Shown: positions 35,964 to 45,023 of the stretch, piece by piece
Layout: every line of letters starts with the position of its first letter
How positions within the stretch are numbered: the first letter of the stretch is position 1
From: Lentzea sp. NEAU-D7
Lineage (GTDB): Bacteria > Actinomycetota > Actinomycetes > Mycobacteriales > Pseudonocardiaceae
NCBI RefSeq assembly: GCF_026242055.1
Contig: NZ_JAPJDL010000006.1
Location: 186,001-250,000, forward strand
Direction of reading: 5' to 3'
DNA length: 64,000 nucleotides
Position numbers and translations under genes: made by a program
Notes under the pieces: model-generated
Database searches by the model: none
Seen by the model: only the letters and a program-made list of their open reading frames with translations
What the model was told of the DNA's origin: nothing

Positions 35964-36575
35964 ATGAAGAAGCAGGCGTACGCGGTCGCCGCGGTCGCGG
36001 ACTCGATCGCGGCGGCCGTGCGCGGCGCAAGGTCCGTGCGCCCCGTGACGAAGACCGCACTGATGCCCGTCCTGGCCGTGGCCAGCCCACCCCGCGACGC
36101 CGGCATGGCGGTAGGCCTCGCCGGCTCGTGGCTCGGCGACGTGGCGCTGCTCGGCGACTCGGACCGGGCGTTCCGAACAGGACTCTTCAGCTTCCTGGCG
36201 GCCCACGTCGGCTACACCGCGGCCCTGGCCCGCCGCTCCTCACCGGGCTCCCGGAAGGCGGTCGTGCCCATCGTCGCGGCATCGGCCGCGGGAGCCGCCG
36301 TGTTCGCCCGCGCGGCAGGCCCGCTGGGCAAGCCGGTGGGCCTCTACGCCCTGACACTCGGCACGATGGTCGCCGCCGCGTCGACGGCCCGAGGCCCCGG
36401 CGCGCGACGGGTTCTCGGCGGCGCGGCCCTGTTCGCGGTGTCGGACGCACTGCTCGGCGCGAGCCGGTTCGTCCTCGCAGGACGCGCCGCCCGAGTGGCG
36501 TCAGCGGGGGTCATGCCGACCTACGCGGCGGCCCAGTGGCTCCTGCACACGGGGTTCGACAAGTCGAACAGGTGA
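35964..36575 (+). CDS. YhhN family protein (lysoplasmalogenase-like)
   Basis: 203 residues with about seven TM segments. Family patterns visible: RPVTKTALMPVLAVA near residue 26, SWLGDVALLGD near 55, and ALFAVSDALLGASRF near 155. YhhN/TMEM86 proteins include vertebrate lysoplasmalogenases; bacterial roles are mostly untested. Start ATG 35964, 25 bp after the AraC gene stop, so cotranscription is possible. Confidence 0.78.
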   Translation: MKKQAYAVAAVADSIAAAVRGARSVRPVTKTALMPVLAVASPPRDAGMAVGLAGSWLGDVALLGDSDRAFRTGLFSFLAAHVGYTAALARRSSPGSRKAVVPIVAASAAGAAVFARAAGPLGKPVGLYALTLGTMVAAASTARGPGARRVLGGAALFAVSDALLGASRFVLAGRAARVASAGVMPTYAAAQWLLHTGFDKSNR

Positions 36576-36652
36576 CCCGCGTGAAAACCGGTTGGAACCC
36601 CTGTGCTAACGTTCTTGTCGTCGGAACGAGCAAGGCTCCGGCACACAAACAA

Positions 36653-36726
36653 GCGCCGCTAGCTCAGTTGGTTAGAGCAGCTGACTCTTAATCAGCGGGT
36701 CCGGGGTTCGAGTCCCTGGCGGCGTA
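36653..36726 (+). tRNA. tRNA-Lys (CTT), copy 2
   Basis: Identical to the gene at 27605-27678: anticodon CTT in loop CTCTTAA, intact acceptor, D, anticodon and T arms. It stands at the edge of the minus-strand island. Confidence 0.95.
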
Positions 36727-36730
36727 CTCC

Positions 36731-36768
36731 AGAGAAGCAGGCAGAGATTCGTCTCTGCCTGCTTCTCT
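36731..36768 (+). terminator. Perfect 17-bp hairpin with TTCG tetraloop, copy 2
   Basis: Same structure as 27683-27720. It stops tRNA-Lys transcription before the degraded region and the convergent helicase operon. Confidence 0.9.
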
Positions 36769-36773
36769 GCTTT

Positions 36774-37144
36774 TCGGGTACTGATCCGGCTTCTCCGCAG
36801 CCTCGTTGTGGACCATGATTTGCGGGTTAAGGACATCCCTGCGATCAAGGAGTCCCGCTGCTGTGAGGTGGTGCGCCCAGGCGGTGTTCTCTCGATGGGC
36901 GGTGCGGCTGGGAGGATGTCGGCGAGCCGATTGGCGAGGTGGCGCTGTGGCGCACACCGCAGGCGTGTTGTCGGTCGTAGCAGGCAGGCGCGCCGGGCGA
37001 GGTACGCAGCGCGCTCATCGCTTGGCGGGACGAGTGAGTCGACCAGTCTGGTGTTACGCACGTACTGGCAGTTCACGGTGGTCTTGCGGCCAGAGGCGAT
37101 AGTGACCGGGCTGGTTCAGGCATAGTTTCTTGCGGGCTTCTGAG
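36774..37144. other. Intergenic stretch without a convincing gene
   Basis: This stretch between the tRNA-Lys terminator and the degraded segment has short open frames on both strands with poor codon bias and no recognised domains. I see no gene, repeat or structured RNA that I can defend. Confidence 0.5.
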
Positions 37145-37811
37145 CTAGCGCAGCGGGTCAGGTCGCCGCCAAACTCGCGTGGATGCTCTCGGCCCGCTCT
37201 TCGACCTTTCGTCTGCCTGCCGCTGCAGTACCGCGACGATCTGCTCCCGTGTGACCTTGACCGCGGTATCTGGGTTCGGGACCGCGGCGAGAGCTGTCAC
37301 CCGTGGACCCAGATCAGTTCCAATTGCGATCAGCATCCGGACTTGTGCCACGCCATCGGAGAGGTCGGTGATCAGCGCACATAAGCGCGTGATTCCTTCG
37401 ACGCCGTTCGGTAGCCGAAGTGCGGCCGGTCACGTCCATGATCTTGATGTCGTGTTGACTTTGAGCCCAGGCACGACGTCCTTCAGCAGTCGCTCATCCC
37501 GGCCACCGGCGGGCGCACACGCCTCGAGAAGGACTGATCCGCTCCTCAACAGCCAAGTGCTCATCCACCAGCAGCCGTCGTGGCGCTGAGTGCCGGTCTC
37601 AACGCATGGCGAGCACTTGTCCTATCGCGACGACATCTGCCTTGCCGAGGTCTCGCAGCACGGTGCCACCTGCAGCGACGCCGCTCGTCGTCCCGCTGAC
37701 GAGCCGGACCCGGTTGGCCGATGGTGCGACGCGTTGCCCCATCACGTCGACCACCATGCCGCTACACCGTCCAGCAGCCTCCAGCAGCTTCCAGTCTTGG
37801 CAATTGGACAC
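37145..37811 (-). pseudogene. Degraded minus-strand coding remnant
   Basis: Translating the minus strand gives protein-like pieces broken by stops and frame changes. The first is RVRLVSGTTSGVAAGGTVLRD...AIGQVLAMR followed by a stop (to 37599). In the same frame comes RRLLVDEHLAVEERISPSRG. Then, shifted, come DERLLKDVVPGLKV and GVEGITRLCALITDLSDGVAQVRM with LIAIGTDLGPRVTALAAV, ending at 37145. Order and spacing suggest one decayed gene, but I do not recognise the family. The first piece overlaps the helicase 3' end and could be chance. Confidence 0.4.
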
Positions 37812-40560
37812 GCAGGAGCTGTGCGGTCATCCGCGCGTCGGTCAGCGCTCGATGCGCGGGTTCACCCGCCTCGACTCCGGCGGCGGCAAGGCAATCGACG
37901 AGCTTTCTCCTGCCCTCGCCGTGCAGCCAGCGATCCGCTTCCATCGTGCACAGCCCGGCTGCGGAGGTGAGGCGCAGATCGGCACGTTCCAGCTCCGCCT
38001 CCAGAAACCGTCGTTCGAACGGGAGGTTGTGCGCGACGAGGACCACCCCGTCCAACTGCGCGGCAACCTCGTGCGCGATCTCGGCGAAAGTCGGCGCGCC
38101 GACCACGTCGGCATCGGTCAGACCGTGCACCCAGGACGCGTTCACCCCGCGCTGCGGATCGACGACGCTGCTCCACTCGCTCAGCACGGTGCCGTCCGGT
38201 GCCAGGCGCACGATGGCGATCTCGATGATCCGATCGCGGCGGCGTGGCGCGAAGCCTGTCGTCTCCAGGTCCACCACGGCGAACGGCAGGCCGCGCGCGG
38301 GCGCCTCTGGCCGTCCTACCGAGGCGCCATCGATCGGATCGGGGTCGACGAGCGGCAACGTCTCCGCGAGCGCCTTCAGCACCTCGCGGGCTTTGGGCAG
38401 GTTCAAATGTCCCTTGGCGTAGCCATAGGCGCGCATCGACGGGCCCAGGTGCACGTCGTGCTTGTCCACGACGGTGTTCGGCACCGCGGCGGCGAGTTCG
38501 ACGTCGGCCGGCTCGTCGCACGCGAGCAGTCGCCTGACCACATGCCCCAGTTCGGCCGGGCCGCAGTTCGACACGGACAGCGCCACACCGTCCCTGCTCG
38601 TCTCCAAACCGGCCGTGGTCAACCACACCGCCAGCGTGTCGAGCACTCGGTCGCCCAGCCACGGGAAAACCACGGTGTCGTTGCCCCAGGCCAGAACCGG
38701 AGCCTCGGCGAGGTTGAGTCTGCGGTAGGAGTCACGGCCTTCCGCCAGAAGTTTCCGCGCGGTCGCGTCCAGGTACGGCGGCACCGCGCCGGACTCGTAC
38801 CAGCGGCGCATCCGCTGCCTGATCTCGTCGCGGACCTCCGCAGCCACACCGGTGAAGGACGGCGCCCGGCCTCCCCTCGCAGCGTCGAGCTCGATCACCT
38901 TGCTGGCTGAGTCGACGGTCAGGACCTGCCAGCGACGACCCGCGAAGACGAGCAACTGACCTGGCATCACCGGGTACAGCACCGGAATCGTGCCGAGCGT
39001 GCGGCTCCCGTGGACCAAGCGGTACTCGTCGGAGCTGGCGAACGCCGCGTAGAAGCTGTAGTGCCCGACAATCCGCTCACCCACCGGCCCCAGCAGGAGG
39101 AGGCCTCCCGGCTCCTGCTCGATCAGCTCCGCCTTTCCGAGGTCGCGCAGCAGCTGGGCGAACATCTTCTGGTCGACGCGGTGGAAGGGACCGTTGCCGC
39201 ACAACGCCTTCCACAGCTGCTCCGGTGCCGCGCCCTGGTGCTGCGCGATCACCGAGAGAACCTGCTGGACCAGGGTGGACAGGTGCAGCCCGGACAGGTC
39301 CGATGACTCGAACCAGCGCTCCCCGAGCAGGTCGATCATGGCGACGGTCTGGAAGAGCTCCGCCCGCAACTGGTCCGTAGGCGGCGTCGTCACCGCGATC
39401 TCGGGCTCTGCCACGTGTATACGGAGCTCCGCCGGGCTACCACGCCTGCCGGACCGGCCGAAGCGCTGCCGCAGTCCGGCGACACTCGGCGGGGCACCGA
39501 TCTGGGCGACCGAAGTGATCGTTCCGATGTCGATGCCCATCTCCAGCGTCGATGTGCAGATCGCCGTCGTGGGCCGGGCGCTCCTGAGCTGTTCCTCCAC
39601 CTGTTCGCGCACGTGCTTGGCCAGGTTGCCGTGGTGCGGGAAGAACTCGTTCGGCACGCCTCGTGCGTCCGACATCGCGCGCAACCGGTCCGCGTAGTAC
39701 TCCGCGGCACCACGGCGGTTCGCGAACACGAGGTGGTTGCCACCACGCAACACTTCGTAGAGGTCGTCCGCGATGGCCAGGCTGCTGACCGGCTCGTCCG
39801 CGACCTCCTCTTCCGGAGTGACCTCCACGTAGCCACGCACGAGCAGCTTGAGCCCGGCACCGCGGTCGTTCGACTCGATCAAGCGCACCCGGCCGCCTCC
39901 GCCGGGCCTGAGGAAGTCCGCGGCCGCGGCCATGTCGCCGAGCGTGGCCGAGAGGCCGATCCTGGGCACGGTGCGCCGTACCGCGAGTTCCAGCCGGTGC
40001 AACAGGGACTGGAGCTGAGCGCCCCTTTCTCCGCCGACGAACGAGTGCATCTCGTCTACGACGACCCACCCGAGAGAGGTGAAGACGCGCGAGACCTCCG
40101 GCCCGCGCAGGACGAACATCGCCTCCAGCGACTCCGGGGTGATCAGCAGAATCCCCTCTGGCTGCGTGAAGACCTTCGCTTTGGCAGCGGCGGCGACGTC
40201 ACCGTGCCAGCGGTGGACCGGGATGTCCAGCTGCTCGCACAGGTCGTCCAGCCGCCGGTACTGGTCGTTGATCAGCGCTTTCAGCGGCGAGACGTACAAC
40301 GCCCTGATACCGGGGCCCGGATTGTTCAGCAGTGCCGAACAGATCGGCAGGAACGCCGCCTCGGTCTTGCCGGACGCCGTCGCCGCCGCGATGATCACGT
40401 CACGGTCAGCCGCCAGCACAGCCGGGATCGCGAGCTCCTGCACGTCGCGCAGATCAGGCCACTCCCGGCGCCACACCCACCTCCGCACGGCGTGGTGCAG
40501 CGCCGAGAAGTTCGCCGAGTGCGTAGGCTCAGAGGGTGAAGTCGACGAGTTCACCGGCAT
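37762..40560 (-). CDS. Lhr-like superfamily II helicase fused to DEDDh exonuclease
   Basis: 932 residues. Helicase part: motif I ATASGKT (K65), Ia SPLKALINDQ, motif II VVDEMH (D169-E170), GLSATL, and motif VI QRFGRSGRRG, with TSTLEMGIDIG as in Lhr helicases. A winged-helix/unknown middle region follows. The C-terminal exonuclease (about 760-932) has Exo I VDLETTG (D764, E766), Exo II AHNLPFERRFL with Glu849 where Asp is usual, and Exo III HRALTDARMT (H903, D908). It is third in an operon with the DUF2791 ATPase and TerB protein; its start lies 32 bp inside the ATPase gene. The likely role is DNA processing in a defence module, by analogy with BREX helicase-ATPase pairs. Confidence 0.85.
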   Translation of the reverse strand: MPVNSSTSPSEPTHSANFSALHHAVRRWVWRREWPDLRDVQELAIPAVLAADRDVIIAAATASGKTEAAFLPICSALLNNPGPGIRALYVSPLKALINDQYRRLDDLCEQLDIPVHRWHGDVAAAAKAKVFTQPEGILLITPESLEAMFVLRGPEVSRVFTSLGWVVVDEMHSFVGGERGAQLQSLLHRLELAVRRTVPRIGLSATLGDMAAAADFLRPGGGGRVRLIESNDRGAGLKLLVRGYVEVTPEEEVADEPVSSLAIADDLYEVLRGGNHLVFANRRGAAEYYADRLRAMSDARGVPNEFFPHHGNLAKHVREQVEEQLRSARPTTAICTSTLEMGIDIGTITSVAQIGAPPSVAGLRQRFGRSGRRGSPAELRIHVAEPEIAVTTPPTDQLRAELFQTVAMIDLLGERWFESSDLSGLHLSTLVQQVLSVIAQHQGAAPEQLWKALCGNGPFHRVDQKMFAQLLRDLGKAELIEQEPGGLLLLGPVGERIVGHYSFYAAFASSDEYRLVHGSRTLGTIPVLYPVMPGQLLVFAGRRWQVLTVDSASKVIELDAARGGRAPSFTGVAAEVRDEIRQRMRRWYESGAVPPYLDATARKLLAEGRDSYRRLNLAEAPVLAWGNDTVVFPWLGDRVLDTLAVWLTTAGLETSRDGVALSVSNCGPAELGHVVRRLLACDEPADVELAAAVPNTVVDKHDVHLGPSMRAYGYAKGHLNLPKAREVLKALAETLPLVDPDPIDGASVGRPEAPARGLPFAVVDLETTGFAPRRRDRIIEIAIVRLAPDGTVLSEWSSVVDPQRGVNASWVHGLTDADVVGAPTFAEIAHEVAAQLDGVVLVAHNLPFERRFLEAELERADLRLTSAAGLCTMEADRWLHGEGRRKLVDCLAAAGVEAGEPAHRALTDARMTAQLLRVQLPRLEAAGGCWTV

Positions 40561-41836
40561 CCGCGCTCTCGCCGACGGGCTCCAGGTCTGGGTTCACCTC
40601 CGCCTCCAGCCTGACGCCGCCAACGAGCCTGCGCCAGTCGGTTCCCGGGTTGTTCTCCAGCACTGCCAACAGATTCAGGAACTCCTTGATGGTGGTGCGC
40701 GGCGTGCGGAAGTAGGCGTCACCGATTCGCTCCGCGCAGTGCCGCATGAACGCCTGCAACGTCTCGTCCGGCACCAGGTACGCCGCAGGATCTCCGCCGG
40801 CGACCACGTGGCGCAGCTTGGTCAACAGCACGTAGAAGTCTTCCTGCGTGAGGCTCGGCAACCTCAGCACAGGACCGGAGAAGTCGCTCAACCCGTTGAT
40901 GGCGAACGCGTTTTCGGCCAGCCGCGACTCCAACGCCTCGTACGAGTAGAGCCCGCGACGGGTGTCCATCAAGAACTCCGGCGTGCCGCCGAACAGAAAC
41001 CCGAGATGGGAGGACGTGCCCTGCAGGCTGTCGTTCACGATGCGCAGGATCTGCTCGAAATTCGCCGATCGCGCCTGCGCGGAGGTCAGCTTGTACAGGT
41101 TCACCATCTCGTCGAGGCACACCAGCAGACCGCTGTAGCCGGCCATGCGGACGAAGCGGGACAACAGCTTCAGCTGGTCGTAAAAGCTCGAGTCGTCGAC
41201 GATAGTGCGTACGCCGAGGGCGGCACGCGCTTCAATCTTGGTCGAGAACTCACCGCGCAGCCACCGCACCGCGTCGGATTTGAGCTGCTCGTTGCCGGTG
41301 TCGTGACCACGCCAGTAGGCCGCGATCACCTCGGCGAAGTCGAACCCTCCAACCAGTTCGGACAGCTCGGCCATCCGTTCCCTGATCACGGCTTCCGGGC
41401 TGCTGCCGTGCTCGCGCGCCGCCGTCATCGCCTGGGACACGAACCGCTCGACCACGGCGCCCAGCGCCCCGCCGTCCGGCTTGGCCTGCGTCGCGGTGTT
41501 GCGAGTGAGCTCGGCGTAAAGGCTACGGGCCTGGCCACCTGTCGCGTGCAACCTCCGATCCGGAGCGAGGTCGGCGTGCATTGTGACGAGCTTCTGCTTC
41601 AGCGCGATCGACCGGACCAGGTGCAGGAAGAACGTCTTGCCTGAACCGTATTCACCGATCACGAACCGCGCGGTCGAACCACCGTCCGCGACGCGGTCGA
41701 TGTCACGGACCAGCGACTGCACCTCGCTGTGGCGCCCGACCTGGATGTGCTGCTGTCCGACCCGCGGGACCACGCCCGCGCGAAGGGACTGCATGATCGC
41801 ATCGCGGTCGCGGGGACGGATTCGGGTGTCGCTCAT
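40529..41836 (-). CDS. DUF2791 / BrxD-like P-loop ATPase
   Basis: 435 residues. Walker A GEYGSGKT (residues 61-68, K67), Walker B LLVCLDEM (D242, E243), with FLFGGTPEFLMDTRRGLYSYEALESRLAEN and TPRTTIKEFLNLLAVLE as in DUF2791 proteins, known in BREX systems as BrxD. BrxD-type ATPases pair with Lhr-like helicases in some BREX types. Here the partner helicase gene overlaps the 3' end by 32 bp, and the TerB gene overlaps the 5' end by ATGA. No BREX methylase, PglZ or BrxC is present. Confidence 0.85.
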   Translation of the reverse strand: MSDTRIRPRDRDAIMQSLRAGVVPRVGQQHIQVGRHSEVQSLVRDIDRVADGGSTARFVIGEYGSGKTFFLHLVRSIALKQKLVTMHADLAPDRRLHATGGQARSLYAELTRNTATQAKPDGGALGAVVERFVSQAMTAAREHGSSPEAVIRERMAELSELVGGFDFAEVIAAYWRGHDTGNEQLKSDAVRWLRGEFSTKIEARAALGVRTIVDDSSFYDQLKLLSRFVRMAGYSGLLVCLDEMVNLYKLTSAQARSANFEQILRIVNDSLQGTSSHLGFLFGGTPEFLMDTRRGLYSYEALESRLAENAFAINGLSDFSGPVLRLPSLTQEDFYVLLTKLRHVVAGGDPAAYLVPDETLQAFMRHCAERIGDAYFRTPRTTIKEFLNLLAVLENNPGTDWRRLVGGVRLEAEVNPDLEPVGESADAGELVDFTL

Positions 41837-44043
41837 ACGAGCAGCCCTCCTCGCGCGTAGTCGTTGATCAGGAACACGTCGTCCTCGCCCTCGACGAGGA
41901 GTTCGTCCGCGGCGTCCAGCGCGGCCTCGTTCACCGCGTCGAGCGCGCCTTCGAGCATCAGCCCCATCTCAGCACACAGCTGCTCGATCTCCTGACGCGT
42001 CCACTCAGGACGGTCAGCGATCCGTCGGGCGAACGCGGAGTGCGCGGGATCGAGACCAGCGACCAGCACAACGCCCGCTGGTGCCGGCGCGGCGGGCTCC
42101 TCCGGTTCGTCCACGAAGATGTCGGCGAGCAGTGCCGACACGGCGGCGGTCTCCGCGAGCTTCTGCTCGACCAGCGCCCGGTCGAGGACGATCTGCCCGG
42201 CAGGTGCCGACTCCGGCCGCGGTATCAGGAACCCGGTCGGCCGCCCGTCCCCGGTCTCGATGGTGACCGGGGCCGTGGCCGGCGGAGGCCCGGCGGCGGA
42301 CACGTGCAGTTTCGCGTACACCGACTCGGGATCGAGCTCCAGCAGCGTGTAGATCTTGCGCAACGTCTTCACCTCGGCGGGCGAGATGTGGCCGTCGATC
42401 GCGGCGACCATGGTGAGGAAGTCTGCGACGTGGTCGCGCTGCTGACGGCTCAACGCGGTGAGCCGCTTCTTCAAGCCCGTGAGTTTCGTGTCCGAGGCCA
42501 GCAGCAACGCCAGGTGCGCGGTGAGCCGCAGCCGTTCGCCCGCGGACAGGTGCAAAGCGGATTCCAGGTGCTCGATCAGATGCGCGCGCTCAATTTCGGA
42601 CACGTCGTCATCAGCAGCGCTGACCACCGCGGCCAGGTGCAGCAGGGTCGTCGCGGCGGTGTACTCGTGACTCGGGGTGGTGGGCAGCTCGTCCGTCGCG
42701 CGGAACAACACCGCGGGACCACCTGACAACACGGGTCCGCCCATGCGGACATCGGGCTCCACGCCGAGTCCCAGCCGTTCCAGCAGCTGGGCCAGGCTCA
42801 CTGCGTCGGCCTTGGCGAACTTGCCCGGTACTCGGGACGGCCACACCGCGATCAGTTCCGCCGACTCCACCACCACGGGCCCGACGGACGGACCGAGCGT
42901 GCGCTGGACGAGGTCCCGCAGCGGCCGCAGTGCTTCCGCGTCGTGGTCGAGCAGTTCGGCCGGCAACAACGCCACTGCGGCCAGCGTGTTCCTGGCTTCC
43001 GGCTGTCTGCCGATCAGACGGCTGTACGCGTCGAGCAACGTGGTGCACTGCGCAACCAGCTGCGCGAGAGCGCGAGTCGCCACCGGTTCGGTCACCACGT
43101 CCGGGACGCTCAGTTCGAGCAGTGTGGTGTCCAGATCGCTGCTGGCCGGGCGGTACTCGACCGACAGACGGGGCCTGACCGGGTCGATGACCAGACCGTT
43201 TCCGTGCTCGCGCGCGTAGCGGGTGGCAAACAGCCGCCGGAACTCTTCCGGGCACCGAGCCGCCGGAGTGCGCGGGTAGATCTCCGGGTTGAGCAACGCC
43301 CAGCTGTGCGCCCACTCGGCGGGGACCGGCAGACCGTCCCTGGCGAACACCCCCAACCCCAGTGCCAGGGCGAACGGCGTCGGGTACTTGTCGGTCGTCG
43401 CCGGATCCGGCGGACTCGCTGGCGGATTCGGGCTTTGGGTGGTGAGCAGGAGTTCCAAGCAGTGCTGGAACTCCGAGGCGTATGAGTGAAAGGACGAGTT
43501 GCCGCCGTACACCCGCAACAACCGGAGCACTTCCGTGTAGATCCACCGCACGTCAACGCGTGCCACCGGATCGTGGACGGCGTCCAGCAACACGCGGCGC
43601 TCAAGACCGTAGAAGTACAGGAATACGTACCCGATGCAGGCGTCCGGTGCCGACCGCCCGCCTGCGAGCCAGGACAGGTACGCGCTGCGGGACCGCGGTG
43701 AGATCGAGTGGTAGGCGGGCCAGTACGGCAGGCCGACGCCGGCGTGGTCAGGGTGAGCATCATCGATCGGCAGAGCCGGGTCGATGCTCTCCGGCATCTC
43801 GTTGGACTCGTGCACGTCCCGAGGTACCGGACCGACGTACAGCATTCCTCCCTGGATCACGTGTGGTCCGATGCGGACCGTCACGCCCCGGGGAACCCAC
43901 TCCGGACGGCGGGACGCCACGGCGAAGGGATGGACCTGAGCGGGTGGACCTCCCGGCCGCGGTGTGACAGGAGGTCGCATCGGCGGCGCGGGCGGGTACA
44001 CCGGTGCCGCGAGCTTGGCTCGGACGCGTTCCAGGAAACCCAC
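41833..44043 (-). CDS. TerB-N / TerB / TerB-C domain protein
   Basis: 736 residues. N-terminal Pro-rich region, then a TerB-N-like domain (about 75-260) with GLPYWPAYHSISPRSRSAYLSWLAGGR and GYVFLYFYGLERRVL. The TerB core (about 475-600) includes VVSAADDDVSEIERAHLIEHLE and MVAAIDGHISPAEVKTLRKIYTLL, acidic repeats resembling tellurite-resistance TerB metal sites. A TerB-C-like tail follows to the end. Comparative work on Ter proteins, as I recall it, linked TerB-N/TerB-C to helicase-ATPase DNA-processing operons. First gene of the three-gene module; start GTG 44043. Confidence 0.82.
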   Translation of the reverse strand: MGFLERVRAKLAAPVYPPAPPMRPPVTPRPGGPPAQVHPFAVASRRPEWVPRGVTVRIGPHVIQGGMLYVGPVPRDVHESNEMPESIDPALPIDDAHPDHAGVGLPYWPAYHSISPRSRSAYLSWLAGGRSAPDACIGYVFLYFYGLERRVLLDAVHDPVARVDVRWIYTEVLRLLRVYGGNSSFHSYASEFQHCLELLLTTQSPNPPASPPDPATTDKYPTPFALALGLGVFARDGLPVPAEWAHSWALLNPEIYPRTPAARCPEEFRRLFATRYAREHGNGLVIDPVRPRLSVEYRPASSDLDTTLLELSVPDVVTEPVATRALAQLVAQCTTLLDAYSRLIGRQPEARNTLAAVALLPAELLDHDAEALRPLRDLVQRTLGPSVGPVVVESAELIAVWPSRVPGKFAKADAVSLAQLLERLGLGVEPDVRMGGPVLSGGPAVLFRATDELPTTPSHEYTAATTLLHLAAVVSAADDDVSEIERAHLIEHLESALHLSAGERLRLTAHLALLLASDTKLTGLKKRLTALSRQQRDHVADFLTMVAAIDGHISPAEVKTLRKIYTLLELDPESVYAKLHVSAAGPPPATAPVTIETGDGRPTGFLIPRPESAPAGQIVLDRALVEQKLAETAAVSALLADIFVDEPEEPAAPAPAGVVLVAGLDPAHSAFARRIADRPEWTRQEIEQLCAEMGLMLEGALDAVNEAALDAADELLVEGEDDVFLINDYARGGLLV

Positions 44044-44372
44044 CAGTTCGCCGCCCCCAACTTCTTACGCCATCAACGATCCGGACGGCCACTACATCGT
44101 CCCGGCATCACACAGCGTTACGGGACCAAACGGGTGAACAATTTCGCTTGTCAACGAACCGATACGCAGGCACCCGAACTACTTCTTCCAGTGGATGCGG
44201 TACCTCCTGGACCCTGTACGTCACGCTGACCAAGCACACCGGCGCACGCCGCGCCGAGTACTACAGCCTGCGCAACCTCCCGGACTGCGCCCGCTACCAG
44301 GCCACCACCAACGTGTTCTTCCCGGCCCGTCAAAACTCCTCGCGACGGGTGACGGTGCGTCCGGCCAGGCCG
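44044..44372. other. Intergenic region between the two minus-strand modules
   Basis: 329 bp. On the plus strand, 44195-44345 encodes a coding-like stretch (WTLYVTLTKHTGARRAEYYS then LRNLPDCARYQATTNVFFPA) with strong GC3 bias but no plausible start or end, probably a gene fragment. On the minus strand, TTGACA at 44149-44154 could be the -35 element of a promoter for the TerB module; no clean -10 is visible. Confidence 0.45.
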
Positions 44373-45023
44373 CTACGCCCGGGCTCGTACCGCTGCCGCC
44401 ACCGACTCCGCGCCGGACCAGTGCACGTCGTCGACCGGGCCGACCTCCACACATAGGGAGTGCAGCAGGTTCGCGTCCAGGGTGCGGAGGGTGCGCAGGA
44501 CGTCCGGGACGCGGTTCACGCCCAGGCGGAAGTGGGTCGGGGCCTGGACCATCCGCGACACGCGGGTGCTGCGGCATTGGGCGGCAGCGTGTTCGTCGTG
44601 GTGCTTGGCCAGCTCACGGCTCCACGAGGTGGCCAGCAGCAGTTCACTCGCGTTCCACATCGGAGCCACGCCCACCGGCGACAGACGGGCTCTGGCCGCT
44701 CGGCGCAGATACCACACCAGGACCAGGCGACCGCTGAAAGCGGCTGCCGGGTCTGCCGCCACCCGGCCCAGGATCGACAGGGCAGTGGTGCAGGAGGTGG
44801 GCAGAGTGCTGGAGCGCAGAGGAAGTAGCAGAACCGCCACGCCCGTCGCCGCGTCGATCTCGAACGGATCGATGGTGGCCGCCTCGATCCCGCAGGTGGC
44901 AAGCGCATCGCACAGACCGTCGCCGGCGTCGTAGCCGGTGCCGTCCACGACCGCGGTTCCCCGGTGGGCCACGAGGTCCGGTTCGGGTGCGGCGGATCTC
45001 CGGAAGCGCGAGAAGCCGATCAC
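44373..45023 (-). CDS. Hypothetical protein, last gene of the GTPase-system operon
   Basis: 216 residues, soluble, no TM or signal peptide. It contains GYDAGDGLCDALATCGIEAATIDPFEIDAATGVAVLLLPLR near the N-terminus and VQAPTHFRLGVNRVPDVLRTLRTLDANLLHSLCVEVGPVDD towards the C-terminus. No family recognised. Its GTG start overlaps the stop of the MotB-like gene (GTGA), so it is translated as part of the operon and should act with it. Confidence 0.7.
   Translation of the reverse strand: MIGFSRFRRSAAPEPDLVAHRGTAVVDGTGYDAGDGLCDALATCGIEAATIDPFEIDAATGVAVLLLPLRSSTLPTSCTTALSILGRVAADPAAAFSGRLVLVWYLRRAARARLSPVGVAPMWNASELLLATSWSRELAKHHDEHAAAQCRSTRVSRMVQAPTHFRLGVNRVPDVLRTLRTLDANLLHSLCVEVGPVDDVHWSGAESVAAAVRARA

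Larger units (their letters stand above)
36601..36773. repeat. 173-bp direct repeat carrying tRNA-Lys, copy 2
   Basis: Second copy of the 27553-27725 block; the three differences all lie upstream of the tRNA. The tRNA and terminator are identical. The two direct repeats bracket 9.0 kb and could recombine. Confidence 0.95.

Noticed and set aside
27605..36726. The 9-kb segment between the tRNA-Lys copies as an integrated mobile element
   Set aside because: It holds ordinary metabolic and regulatory genes, with no integrase, relaxase or replication gene. The repeat spans the whole tRNA and its terminator, unlike an att core.
36672..37076. Minus-strand frame ending PGTRTPDPLIKSQLL
   Set aside because: The tail is the antisense translation of tRNA-Lys, a well-known false annotation; the rest has no coding signal.
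37762..41836. A BREX system
   Set aside because: Only BrxD-like and Lhr-helicase-like genes are present. No PglX methylase, PglZ, BrxC or BrxL is visible in the window.
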